Assembly: GCA_949296115.1 (NCBI GenBank)
Contig: CASFNR010000019.1
Span: 1-35,398 of the forward strand
Length of the DNA: 35,398 bases
DNA from: an uncultured Eubacteriales bacterium
Lineage (GTDB): Bacteria; Bacillota; Clostridia; Oscillospirales; Oscillospiraceae
Direction of reading: 5' to 3'
Made by a program: the position numbers and the translations under genes. Shown here in pieces: positions 23,779 through 33,600 of this stretch (positions within the stretch are counted from its first letter, which is position 1; every line of letters begins with the position of its first letter). A model generated the notes under the pieces. The model was not told where the DNA came from. It saw only the letters and a program-made list of their open reading frames with translations, and searched no databases.

Positions 23779-24378
23779 ATGCGAATTGAGCTGCTTCAAT
23801 GCAGCCGGGGGCATTACTATGCCAGCACCTATCCCACCTGTCCGTTCTGCCACAATGACTCTGTGTCCCCGATTGTGGAGTCGGAAATGCCCGTTTCGTC
23901 CCCGTGGGCAAGGGAGACGGGTGTTCCGGGCTTCCAGCCGGCCCCGCCTGCTTTTGATTCGGCAAAGGAGGCTTTTGCCGAGGATTACGGTCCCACCCAG
24001 GCTGTCCCGCTGGCGGGACAGCTGAGCGACATTGACCCGGTTGTAGGGTGGCTGGTCGGTATCCGGGGGCCATACCGCGGTATGGCGTTCCGGCTTCACT
24101 CCGGGTCCAATTTCCTGGGGCGCAGCAGCCAAATGGACATATCCCTTCCCGAAGATCCGGCGGTCAGCACAGAGCGGGCCGCAGCCGTCTCCTATGATGC
24201 GCGGACGAATATCTTTTTCCTGGAACGCGGCGAGGGCCGCAATCAACTCTATCTCAACGGAAACGCAGTCCGGCAATCGGAGGACCTGCACGCCAACGAC
24301 CGTCTTTCGCTGGGCAGCTGCGAATTCCTCTTCTATCCTTTGTGCGGAGAGGCGTTCAACTGGAACACCACCCCGTAG
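23779..24378 (+). CDS. Zinc-ribbon plus FHA adaptor protein, copy 1
   Basis: This 199-residue soluble protein begins with a small metal-binding knuckle (CSRGH at 8-12 and CPFC at 21-24). A linker containing EDYGPTQAVP follows, then an FHA-like domain (about 90-190) with FLGRSSQMD and LYLNGN. The usual His of the SxxH phosphopeptide loop is not conserved (STERA). There is no signal or membrane span, so it is cytosolic. The next gene is a paralogue. The ATG at 23779 follows GAGGTG at 6 bases; a GTG at 23770 is the alternative. A likely role is an adaptor or kinase substrate, similar in spirit to GarA/FhaA-type proteins. No enzymatic motif is visible. Confidence 0.82.
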   Translation: MRIELLQCSRGHYYASTYPTCPFCHNDSVSPIVESEMPVSSPWARETGVPGFQPAPPAFDSAKEAFAEDYGPTQAVPLAGQLSDIDPVVGWLVGIRGPYRGMAFRLHSGSNFLGRSSQMDISLPEDPAVSTERAAAVSYDARTNIFFLERGEGRNQLYLNGNAVRQSEDLHANDRLSLGSCEFLFYPLCGEAFNWNTTP

Positions 24379-24428
24379 ATCCCCTTCCAAATTTTTCAAA
24401 GAATTGACACACAGGGAGGTTGCTTACA

Positions 24429-25172
24429 ATGGCAATGATGAAATGCAGCAGAGGGCATATCTATGACAGTTCTCTGGGCTACTGTCCGGTCTGCAATCGG
24501 GAGGCCGGCAGTTTCTCCGCGGCGAATGATGTCGGCGCCACCATGCCGGGCACCGTGGGCGGCCCGGACAGTATCGGACCTACCATGCCGGGAAACATGG
24601 GGGCTTTTGCGCCGGACAACATTGGGCCGACCATGCCCACCGACGATGCCTACGGCCATACCATGGGCAGTCCCGCCGCCGGCGCCTATTCCTTCGACGG
24701 CGGTGTCGGCAGAACCGAGCCTGCCACGGACCCTGGATTCACAGAAATGTTCGGCGGGCGGAAGTCCTCCGCCGGGGCCGAGGACTATGGCCCGACCATG
24801 CCGGACCCCATCAACGGGGTGACGGGTTTTGATCCCATCGTGGGTTGGCTGGTTTGCGTGAAGGGCCCCAACCGCGGAAAGGATTACCGTCTGCACAGCG
24901 GAACCAATTTCATTGGGAGAAGCCCGGAAATGGATGTGTGCATACAAAATGACGACGCCATCAGCAAGCGCAATGCGGCATCCATTTCCTATGACGACCG
25001 CACCCGCTCCTTCTTCATTCAGAAAGGAGAAGTACGGAACCTGCTCTATCTGAACGGCAAGCCCGTTCGGTCCGATGCGGACCTGGTGAAGTACGACAGA
25101 ATTGAGATCGGCTCAACCGAACTGCTGTTTGTCCCGCTGTGCGGGGAAGGCTTCTCCTGGCAGGAAATTTAA
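24429..25172 (+). CDS. Zinc-ribbon plus FHA adaptor with repeated Thr-Met-Pro motifs, copy 2
   Basis: This 247-residue soluble paralogue of the previous protein carries CSRGH (6-10) and CPVC (19-22). A long flexible linker holds five near-identical motifs around Thr38, Thr52, Thr68, Thr78 and Thr122 (GATMPG, GPTMPG, GPTMPT, GHTMGS, GPTMPD). An FHA-like domain (about 138-240) follows with FIGRSPEMD and LYLNGK; SxxH is again replaced (SKRN). Regularly spaced Thr in a disordered linker, beside kinases and FHA proteins, looks like a multi-site phosphorylation scaffold; this is inference. GGGAGGTT lies 8 bases before ATG 24429. The gene ends 2 bases before the next start. Confidence 0.85.
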   Translation: MAMMKCSRGHIYDSSLGYCPVCNREAGSFSAANDVGATMPGTVGGPDSIGPTMPGNMGAFAPDNIGPTMPTDDAYGHTMGSPAAGAYSFDGGVGRTEPATDPGFTEMFGGRKSSAGAEDYGPTMPDPINGVTGFDPIVGWLVCVKGPNRGKDYRLHSGTNFIGRSPEMDVCIQNDDAISKRNAASISYDDRTRSFFIQKGEVRNLLYLNGKPVRSDADLVKYDRIEIGSTELLFVPLCGEGFSWQEI

Positions 25173-25174
25173 GT

Positions 25175-26800
25175 ATGAAAAACGAACGTAAAAAGGACCT
25201 GCAAAGGACCCTGAGAAGGCTGAAACGGATTCGCCTGTGGCTGATCCTATTGGCGGTTGGCCTGGCTGTATCCTCCGTTTTCCTGTATACACAGGCCTAC
25301 CCGGAGCTGCTTCCTTTCCAATCGGTCCCCTCCGGGGCCCATCCCGTCAGCACGAAGCAGGATGCCACGGCAACGGGAGCGCCTGCTGAATCCCTCTCGC
25401 CAATCCTGCTGCCCGCCCAGCCCACCCCGACCGAGACGGGGCCGTCACAAGAAACCTCTGATCCCGGGACGAATCTAACGGAAGGGAACGCTACTGCTGA
25501 GGTGGAGACGCAATCGGAGGAAAATACCAATTCCGGGACGGACCCAACGGAAGGGAATGCCGCTGCTGAGGTGGAGACGCAATCGGAGGAAAATACCAAT
25601 TCCGGGACGGACCCAACGGAAGGGAACGCCGCCACCGAGGTGGAGACACAATCGGAGGAAAATACTGATCTCGGGATGGACGCAACGGGAGGGGAGGATG
25701 CCCTTTCTGACGCAGAGCTGACCCAGGAGAAGTCGGATGCCGATTTGAACCGGACATCGGCTGATCAGGAATTTGCCCAGGCAGAAGAAGTCCTTTCCGC
25801 AAACGAGGGCAGGGAGGAAACGGGCGCACCTGCCAGTACCGAAACGACTTCCGCCGCTGGGACGGCGGACGATGTTTCCGCCCCTGCTTCCAGCAGCACC
25901 CTGTTTTTTCGGGTCCTGTTTTGGGCGGCGATCTTTCTGCTGTCCCTGGACGGGCTAGGGATTGTCCTTGTGTCTTTGCTTGTTTCCAGAGTGTGTCATG
26001 CTGCGGCTGATGACGGAGCCGGACAGTCCTCTGCTGCCGGTACCCAGGCGCCTGCAGCCGCCGCTTCTGATGTGCGGGTAGGTACCCTCCATCAGATTGG
26101 CGCCCGCCCGTATCAGGAGGACTCCTACGGAGTGCTTCAGCTCCATGACGGCCTGCTTGCCATTGTGGCGGACGGTATGGGGGGACTTTCCGGAGGCGAC
26201 CGCGTCAGCCAGAAGATTGTTCAGACAATGGCGCAGAATGGGGCGGCGCTCCGTCCGGAAGAAATGGACCGTGCCCTGGAATTTTTGCTTCAGGCTGCGA
26301 ATTACGAGGTCAACCAGATGCTGGGACCGGACGGCATCTACAAAAGCGGATCAACGCTGCTTTCCGTACTGGTATCTCAGGGACGATTCCAATGGATCTC
26401 TGTGGGGGACAGCCGGATTTATTTCTTCCACCGAGGTGTGCTTACCCAGCTCAATCAGGAGCACACCGTGGGCCAGGAGCTGATGCGCAAGGCAATGCGC
26501 GGTCTGATAACCTATGAAGAAGCCAAATCCGCCCCCAATAAAAATCGGGTAACCAGCTTCGTCGGAATGGGGGAGCTGAAGTATGTGGACAAGAGCCGCA
26601 GCAGCATTCCCCTGGAGCCGGGAGACCGGATTCTCCTGATGTCCGACGGTGTTTTCAACACCGTTGCGCCGGATGTAATCCAGGCAATTCTGGCCCGAAT
26701 CTCCGACCCCCAGGAGGCCGCCGACCAGATCTGCCGCCAGGTAATGCAGGCCGCAAATCCCAGACAGGACAATTTCACGGCGGTGATTCTGGGCATTTGA
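25175..26800 (+). CDS. Receptor-like transmembrane PP2C phosphatase with an external repeat region
   Basis: This 541-residue protein has a basic cytosolic N-terminus, TM1 (about 20-38), an external acidic low-complexity region of about 200 residues, TM2 (about 240-272) and a cytosolic PP2C domain (about 302-541). The external region includes a 23-residue unit repeated three times (98-166, of the type GTDPTEGNAAAEVETQSEEN). The phosphatase has all metal-binding motifs: YQEDSYG, VADGMGG, GDSRIY, SDGVFN and RQDNF. It should remove phosphate from Ser/Thr targets of the operon's kinases. The ATG at 25175 lies 2 bases after the previous stop, so translation is probably coupled. This topology differs from the usual soluble bacterial PP2C (Stp/PrpC). 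Confidence 0.9.
   Translation: MKNERKKDLQRTLRRLKRIRLWLILLAVGLAVSSVFLYTQAYPELLPFQSVPSGAHPVSTKQDATATGAPAESLSPILLPAQPTPTETGPSQETSDPGTNLTEGNATAEVETQSEENTNSGTDPTEGNAAAEVETQSEENTNSGTDPTEGNAATEVETQSEENTDLGMDATGGEDALSDAELTQEKSDADLNRTSADQEFAQAEEVLSANEGREETGAPASTETTSAAGTADDVSAPASSSTLFFRVLFWAAIFLLSLDGLGIVLVSLLVSRVCHAAADDGAGQSSAAGTQAPAAAASDVRVGTLHQIGARPYQEDSYGVLQLHDGLLAIVADGMGGLSGGDRVSQKIVQTMAQNGAALRPEEMDRALEFLLQAANYEVNQMLGPDGIYKSGSTLLSVLVSQGRFQWISVGDSRIYFFHRGVLTQLNQEHTVGQELMRKAMRGLITYEEAKSAPNKNRVTSFVGMGELKYVDKSRSSIPLEPGDRILLMSDGVFNTVAPDVIQAILARISDPQEAADQICRQVMQAANPRQDNFTAVILGI
25466..25672 (+). repeat. 69-bp tandem repeat, three copies, inside the receptor-like PP2C gene
   Basis: Units start at 25466, 25535 and 25604, each 69 bases (23 codons), nearly identical in DNA, with a degenerate fourth partial unit afterwards. 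They encode an external Thr/Glu-rich spacer. High DNA identity implies recent expansion and a likely variable copy number between strains. Confidence 0.92.
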
Positions 26801-26861
26801 TGGGTGAAAGGGCATCTTTTTCCCCGGAATACGTCGTGCGAAGGAATGCAAGGAGGGAAAC

Positions 26862-28262
26862 ATGAGCGATTCTGCAAATACCTGTACGCTGTGCTGGCAG
26901 GGTTCCTACATAAACGGCATCTGCAGCCACTGCGGTGCGTCCAGCGTCTCTTCTGAGAATCGCCGTGCCGATGCGCTTCCTTTGGGCAGCGTGCTGAACA
27001 ACCGCTACCTGATCGGGGACGTCCTGGGAAAGGGAGGCTTCGGCGTTACATACTCGGCCTGGGATAATGCGGCGGGGAAGCGGGTGGCGCTGAAGGAACT
27101 TTTTCCCAGCACCAGTGTCTACCGGGCTGCCGACCGCAGCACCGTGGGCGTAATCGCCGCCCACAAGGACTATGTGGACGCCTTGAAGCAAAAGTTTGAA
27201 GAAGAGGCACGGCTGCTGGAGATGCTCCATGGCAGCTGTAATGTGTCGACCGTTTACGACTGTTTCTCCTGCAACAATACGGTCTACTACACCATGGAGT
27301 TTCTGGAGGGCTGTGACCTGAAGGCGCTGCGGAAACGCTATGGCCCGCTGAACTGGCCCACCATGGAGCCGATTCTGATCGATCTGCTGGAAACGCTGGA
27401 TCAGCTGCACGAGAAAAATCTGATTCACCGGGATATCAGCCCCGATAATATTTTCCTGACCAAGGACCGACGGGTCATTCTCATCGATTTTGGATCGGCC
27501 AGGACCTACCAGGGCATGCAGAATTTCACGGTCCAGAAGAAAGACGGCTTCACGCCTTGGGAGCAGATCGGCTCCACCCGCAAGCAGGGGCCCGGCACCG
27601 ATTTTTACGCATTGAGCGCCACGGTGTATTTCCTTTTGACCGGGGAACTGCCGCCCAAGGCCGAGGACCGTGTCCTGAACCGCAAGCAGCTGAAGCCGCT
27701 GAAATCCCTGTGCCCCAGCGTTCCGGAAGCGGCGGCAGCAGCCATTGAAAAAGGCATGAATGTCCGGATCGAAGACCGATTCCATTCCGCCAAGGAGTAT
27801 CTGGCAGCGCTTTCGGCCTCTGCGTCCGGCAGGGAAAAGAAGGTGCCGGACACCAGGGATCTTCCGGCAGAGCCGAGGCGTGAGCCCACCGTGAAAACCC
27901 CGGAACCAATCCCCGTCTCCAGCCATGTTTCCGGCCAGGATGTCTGGCTCTATGGGCTGGAGGGACACTACGCCGGGGAGCGCAGACGGCTGAAGCCCGG
28001 CGAACGGCTGCTGTTCGGCAGACTGGATTCCAACACAATCTCCTTTCCGGTTCAGACCGCAGGCGTCAGCAAAGTCCATTGTGAACTGTACTGGGACACG
28101 GGCTCCGGCTCCGTCTATATCCGGGACTCCGGTTCTACCTTCGGAACCTATCTCAATGAGCGCCGGATCGGGCGGGAATGGAATGTTCTTCGTCCCGGCA
28201 GCAGACTTCGAATCGGAAATCAGGTGTTTTTTCTGGCCGCAACAAGAAAGGAATCCCTATGA
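26862..28262 (+). CDS. Zinc-ribbon Ser/Thr protein kinase with C-terminal FHA
   Basis: This 466-residue cytosolic kinase has an N-terminal zinc ribbon (Cys8, 11, 21, 24) and a Hanks-type kinase domain (about 48-320). Catalytic elements are complete: glycine loop LGKGGFG (55-61), Lys78, HRDISPDN (189-196), IDFG (Asp209) and GFTPWEQ in the activation segment. A C-terminal FHA domain (about 361-462; LFGRLD, SKVHC, STFGTYLN) follows. It lacks a membrane span and PASTA repeats, unlike PrkC. The FHA probably recruits phosphorylated membrane partners encoded alongside it. ATG 26862 has AAGGAGGG upstream, and its stop overlaps the start of the soluble PP2C (ATGA), so an opposing kinase/phosphatase pair is translationally coupled. 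Confidence 0.93.
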   Translation: MSDSANTCTLCWQGSYINGICSHCGASSVSSENRRADALPLGSVLNNRYLIGDVLGKGGFGVTYSAWDNAAGKRVALKELFPSTSVYRAADRSTVGVIAAHKDYVDALKQKFEEEARLLEMLHGSCNVSTVYDCFSCNNTVYYTMEFLEGCDLKALRKRYGPLNWPTMEPILIDLLETLDQLHEKNLIHRDISPDNIFLTKDRRVILIDFGSARTYQGMQNFTVQKKDGFTPWEQIGSTRKQGPGTDFYALSATVYFLLTGELPPKAEDRVLNRKQLKPLKSLCPSVPEAAAAAIEKGMNVRIEDRFHSAKEYLAALSASASGREKKVPDTRDLPAEPRREPTVKTPEPIPVSSHVSGQDVWLYGLEGHYAGERRRLKPGERLLFGRLDSNTISFPVQTAGVSKVHCELYWDTGSGSVYIRDSGSTFGTYLNERRIGREWNVLRPGSRLRIGNQVFFLAATRKESL

Positions 28263-28981
28263 GAATATGTAAGGCCGCATTCTCCCAAGCCGGAGGCAGG
28301 CAGGAAAATGAGGACCGTTTCAGCTGCGAGTTGTCTCAGGGGCGGCGGGGCTACGCAGTGGTGGCGGACGGACTGGGCGGACATGGCGACGGCGCATTGG
28401 CGGCTGAAATTGTGGTTGCTCATTTTTCACGCTGCGGCGGATGCGAAGATCTTCCCACGCCGTCTCAGATCGAGGACTGGTTCCAGTCCGCCAATGCCGA
28501 AATTCAATCCAGACGAACATCCCAAAACAGGATGAAAAGCACCGTGGTTTTCCTGGCGCTTTTTCAGGACAAAGCCATCTGGGCGCACGCCGGGGACTCC
28601 CGCCTGTACCACTTCTGCAATGGCGTGCTTCAGGATGTCACCTATGACCACAGCGTTCCCCAGGTCGAGGTTCTGCTGGGGGAGCTGACCCGGGAGCAGA
28701 TTCCCCTGAGCCCGGACCGAAACAAGCTTTTACAGGCAGTTGGCTCGGAAGACCTGCAGCCGGAAATACACATTCCCATGCCCCTGCAGCCGGGACGGCA
28801 CGCCTTTCTCCTGTGCAGCGATGGATGCTGGGAATATCTGTCCGACGAGGAAATTGCCCTGGATCTGGTCAGGGCGGATACCCCGGAGATGTGGCTCCGC
28901 AATCTCCGGCGCCGCATGGAATCCCGCCAGTCGGACGATGCCGACAACTGCACCGCAGTTGCGCTGTACGCAGAAGTGTGA
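28259..28981 (+). CDS. Soluble PP2C-family Ser/Thr phosphatase
   Basis: This 240-residue cytosolic phosphatase, the normal size for bacterial PP2C, carries the metal-binding set QENEDRFS, VADGLGGHGDG (Asp37), GDSRLYHF, CSDGCWE and DADNCT. It overlaps the kinase-FHA gene by 4 bases and should counter it. The ATG at 28259 follows AAGAAAGGA at 6 bases. The long in-frame extension upstream lies within the kinase gene and is not used. It is the second phosphatase of the operon; the first is membrane-bound. Confidence 0.92.
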   Translation: MRICKAAFSQAGGRQENEDRFSCELSQGRRGYAVVADGLGGHGDGALAAEIVVAHFSRCGGCEDLPTPSQIEDWFQSANAEIQSRRTSQNRMKSTVVFLALFQDKAIWAHAGDSRLYHFCNGVLQDVTYDHSVPQVEVLLGELTREQIPLSPDRNKLLQAVGSEDLQPEIHIPMPLQPGRHAFLLCSDGCWEYLSDEEIALDLVRADTPEMWLRNLRRRMESRQSDDADNCTAVALYAEV

Positions 28982-28991
28982 GGAACGGAAT

Positions 28992-30602
28992 ATGAGACGT
29001 CTACTATGTATCTTATCCGCCTGGCTGACGGTGCTGCCTTTGCTGCTGTCCGCTCAGGCAGCACAGCAGTCCGAAATCATTCAGTATACCCGAATTGAGG
29101 GCACGCAGCTGACGGTGGCCTGCGCCAATATGGAATCCGGCGGTACCTACCATGTTTCACTGAACGGCACGGAACTTCCGGTACAGGCGCAGGCGCTGGA
29201 AAGCACGCAGGCGCCGGTTACCATATTCTGTCTTGTGGATACGTCCGGCAGTATGAGCTACTACAAAAAGAAGCTGCTTCAGGAGACGCTGCTGACCCTG
29301 AGCCAGTCTCTGCGCCAGGATGACACCATGGTGATTGCCACCATTGACAATCACCTGGAAGTCAGTGACCCCCTTCCCGCATCCTCAGACTGGGAAAGCG
29401 TGATCGGCCGGATTCAGCCCGGAAATCTGGACACGGATCTGTATACGGGGATCGTTTCCTGTCTGGAGCTGCTTTCCAGCGACCAGCGCTACAGCCAGGA
29501 CCGGTGCCTTGTGGTGCTTTCAGACGGTGACGACTGCCAGTCCAACGGCATGACCGATACGGAAGTCCTGGAGGCGGTGAAGCGCAGCCGAATTCCGGTT
29601 TATACCGTAGCGCTGGTTCAGAAATCCAGCGAACAGGAAGGCGGGAAGATACTGGGGAGCTTTTCCAGAGCCTCCTACGGGGGAATCCACCAGACTACCG
29701 TTGCAGAGGGCGGCGGCTATATGCTGCGTACCGACGTATCCGGGGCGGATTTTGCCGGCGGGATCTGGGAGAACATGATGGCAACTTCCATTTTGCAGAT
29801 TGATCTTTCTCAGGCTGCGGTTTCCCGCCAGAATCCGGAGGTTACGCTGTATCTCACCTATGAGGTGGATGCGCGGACCTATTCCGATGAAATTGCGCTG
29901 AAGACGGAGGATTTTCCGCCTCCGCCTGTTCAGGAAACCACGGAAGCAGCCATCCCGGAGACCACCGTCGGCACAACGGTTCCCGCTGCGCGCAAAGAAA
30001 GCACGTCTCCGCTTCTTCCTGCGGCGGCTGGGGTGGCTGCGGTCATCGTTCTTGCGGCGGTTGTGGTATGGTGCGTTGTCCGGAGAAAGAAGAAGGCCGG
30101 AACGGAGGCGGCTCCTGCCCCGGAATCTCCGCCTGACCCGCTGGCTCCCACATCCCCCGGGCTGACCCCGCCGGAATCGGCAACCGACGCCCCTGCCTCG
30201 TCAGAACCGGATGTGCCCCGGGGCAGGCAATATCGTGTCACCCTGGTAGACATCCCCCACGGCAGACGGACCGTCCAATTCACCGTCCCGGAAAATGTGC
30301 CTGCCACATTCGGGCGAACGCCGCGCTCAGCCTGTATCCTCAATCCGGAGGACAGCACCCTGTCCGGTGTGCATTTCTCCGTGATTATCCGGGAAAACGG
30401 CAGCCTTCTCCAGGACGAGGGATCGCAGAACGGTACGTTCCTGAACGGAATTCCCATCCCGCGGAAAAGCTGGGTCGCGCTGCACAGCCACGATAAAATT
30501 CGGGCTGGGGGATATGAATATCGAATTACCATTACTCCCGCATCCATGGACGGGTCAGGCGCCGCATGGAACCGGGGGGCTGAAAAGGAGAGATCGGAAT
30601 GA
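28992..30602 (+). CDS. External von Willebrand A-domain protein with TM and cytosolic FHA
   Basis: This 536-residue protein has a signal peptide (1-24), then an external vWA domain (about 75-270) with a MIDAS metal site (DTSGS, 83-87; further SDGDD near 177-181). A Pro/Thr linker, one membrane span (about 340-362) and a cytosolic FHA domain (about 411-515) follow; the FHA is canonical with FGRTP, SGVHF and SQNGTFLNG. vWA domains bind protein or matrix ligands through a metal ion, so this could be an adhesion or ligand sensor. vWA, PP2C and kinase also form the TerY-P triad, but there the vWA is cytosolic. ATG 28992 has GAGGAACGGAAT upstream. Its stop overlaps the next ATG. Confidence 0.92.
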   Translation: MRRLLCILSAWLTVLPLLLSAQAAQQSEIIQYTRIEGTQLTVACANMESGGTYHVSLNGTELPVQAQALESTQAPVTIFCLVDTSGSMSYYKKKLLQETLLTLSQSLRQDDTMVIATIDNHLEVSDPLPASSDWESVIGRIQPGNLDTDLYTGIVSCLELLSSDQRYSQDRCLVVLSDGDDCQSNGMTDTEVLEAVKRSRIPVYTVALVQKSSEQEGGKILGSFSRASYGGIHQTTVAEGGGYMLRTDVSGADFAGGIWENMMATSILQIDLSQAAVSRQNPEVTLYLTYEVDARTYSDEIALKTEDFPPPPVQETTEAAIPETTVGTTVPAARKESTSPLLPAAAGVAAVIVLAAVVVWCVVRRKKKAGTEAAPAPESPPDPLAPTSPGLTPPESATDAPASSEPDVPRGRQYRVTLVDIPHGRRTVQFTVPENVPATFGRTPRSACILNPEDSTLSGVHFSVIIRENGSLLQDEGSQNGTFLNGIPIPRKSWVALHSHDKIRAGGYEYRITITPASMDGSGAAWNRGAEKERSE

Positions 30603-33600
30603 TAGTCAACCGCTGTTGGAATTGCATGGAGGATGTGGGCGACAATGTAATTTGCCCCCACTGCGGTTTCAACCCACAGACGGCGCAGCCGAATCCCTAT
30701 GCGCTGCAGCCCAATACCATTCTGCACGGCAAATACCTGGTGGGCAGCGTCCTGGGCCAGGGGGGATTCGGCATCACCTACATCGGGCTGGATTTGACGC
30801 TGGAGATGAAGGTCGCCATCAAGGAATATTTCCCGATGAACCAGGCCACCCGCAACAGCCAGTTCAGCAGCGCACTTCAATGGAAGGAGCAGGATGGTTC
30901 CCAGACAAATTGGAGAACCGGCTGCAGCCAGTTCCTGGCCGAGGCGCGAAAGATGGCCAAGATAAACGCCATCCCGGAAATTGTGGGCGTCCGTGACACC
31001 TTTGAGGAGAACAATACGGCGTATATTGTGATGGACTATGTTCCGGGCGTTACGCTTAAGGAATACGTCCGCAAGAACGGCTGCCTGAGTTTTTCGGAAT
31101 GTGTGGAATTGCTGCTTCCGGTCATCGCCGGATTGGACGGCCTGCATCACCAGGGAATCATTCACAGGGACATCAGTCCGGACAATCTGATGATAACGCC
31201 TGAGGGCAAGGTATATCTTCTGGACCTGGGTGCGGCCAAGGATATGAAAGACGCCGCTGCCGGTGCAGCGCCCGCCTCCAAAATCGGGTTCAGCCCTCTG
31301 GAGCAGAACGCCGGCGGCAACAACATCGGTGCGTGGACCGACGTATACGCCCTTGCGGCGTCCATCTATTACTGCGTGTTCGGCAAGCTGGTTCCGCCCG
31401 CCATGGAACGGCTGGAGGAAGATACCCTGAGTTTCTCCCACAAGACCAAGAAGCCGCTGACGAAAGAACAGATTGAGGTGATGAAGAAGGCCCTGGCGGT
31501 AACCCGGGAGCTGCGCTATCAGAATGCCATGTATTTCTACATGGCGCTCCGGGACAGCATCCAGAGCAAGAAAAATACGTTCTGGTGGAAAATTGCCGGG
31601 GCTGTGGGCGGTGCGCTTCTGGTGGCAGCCGGCATTGCGGCCCTTCTGGTATACAAGCCCTGGCTTCCCTCTGTGGTTGAGTGGGGAGACCCTGCCCATG
31701 GTTCCTTCTTCGACTCGGATTTTGTGACCATCAAAGAGGAATATCTGTACTATGTGGATTTGGACGCTTCCCTGGTGCAGTGCGTATATGACAGTGTGGA
31801 TCAGACATTCTATGTAGACAACTACCGTGTCATCTTCTCCCAGGATGAGGACATTGCGGGAGATGGTGTGTGCGGCCTGTACCGCACGGAGGACAAGCTG
31901 ATTTTCTCCTATTCCGGCGGCACCAACAGTCAGGGGGAACTTCTGAGCAGCTATGTATACACCATGGACTACGACGGAGGAAATATCTCCCGGCTTTTTG
32001 AGATTGACACAGAGTCCAGCATCCCCCAGTATGTGCGCTTGTCCAACAACACGGAATACCTGTATTTCCTGAAAAGCCTCAACACGAAAAAATCCGATGA
32101 TGAGGCCCTTGTTCTGAGCCTTTACCGGTACAACATTCAGGAGGACACCCTGGAGCAGATTCTGGAAGACCCTGTTATGTGGTACACCATTGCCGAAAAA
32201 TGGATTTATTTCAATTATTGGGATGAGGAAGCGGAGCATTATGTTCTTTGCCGGGCCTCCTTGGACGGCGATGATATTACGGTCCTGGACACCATTCACT
32301 CCTATTGGAATGGATTCTACCGGGACGGCCAGCTGTACCTGATTCAGAACCTGAATGCCTCCGGTGTATACAGCCCGGGACTGGTTGCCTGTGACGCGGA
32401 TGCTCAGCCGCTTCAGGAAGAAAAGGGCATCTTCGGAGTCGACTGGAATACGGTCCAGTGGACAGAAGGGGGCGGATGGATTTTCTATTCCAACGAAGGC
32501 AGTCAGGAAATCAGCAGAATTCGTCTGGACGGCACGGAAAACAGCACCATTCTCACCGGCTACACCTGCGGCTCCCTGAACTACCAAAACGGCTGGCTGT
32601 ATTTCACGGACGGAATGCTGGGAGAAGATGGAAGCTTTACTCCTTATCAGGCCTACTTTGCCGGAGAGGACGGCAGCTGGGTAATCAGCTGCGGCTTTGA
32701 ACCCAAGACGCTGGTGGACAGCCAGGGGATGCACTATGTTGTCCGGGACGGGCAGGCGCAGATTGTGGGCTATACCGGCACCGCCACGGATGTAATTATC
32801 CCGCTGGAATTCAATGGCTATCCTTTGAACGATGCTGTGGACTGGGATACCTTCACCTGGGGCGTCACCAGCAATGTTCAGTTCTATGCCCAGATGGATC
32901 CGTCTGAGCTGACCTGCATCAGAAATGCGGACGGCATAACCATTACCGGGTACACCGGCATGAAAACCGGGGCCTACTCCTTCGTTGCTGTTCCCTCGAC
33001 GATTGAGGGCACGCCGGTTGTTCGGATTGATGACGGCGTTTTTGCGGATTGCACCTTCACGGGGGTGTATCTGCCGAAGCAGCTGGAAGAAATTGGAGTG
33101 GAGGCTTTCGATTCCTGCCCGAATCTGTCTCATGTGGTTTTCCCGGACACCCTTCGGCTGATTGATGACTATGCGTTCTTTAACTGTCCCTTTGAAGACG
33201 TTGAAATCGTCCTGCCGGACGGCCTGACCCATATGGGCAAGGGTGTGTTCATGTTCTCCGAGCCAAAGAGCGTATACCTGCCGGCCTCCCTGACCAATAT
33301 TTCCGGCGGCTTCCTCGCCATGTGCGGCGGAGAGTACATTGTGGATCCCAACCACAAGCAGATGAAGTCCGAGTACAGCGTAATTTTCTCCAAGGACAGT
33401 ACCGTTTTGTATGCGTTCCCCTATGACTGCGCCGGCAACTATGTAGTGCCCGACACGGTCAAGAAAATCTACAGCGGGACCTTCTACGGCAGTCTGCTGG
33501 TGAATGTGAAATTGCCGGAAGGACTTACCACCATCGGCTCCAGCGCGTTTATGTACAGCACCGAACTGGAAAAGATCAACATACCCAGGAGTGTAAAGGA

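Noticed and set aside
25466-25672. The regular 69-base repeats as a CRISPR-like array
   Set aside because: The units are contiguous with no spacers and lie in frame inside a coding region.
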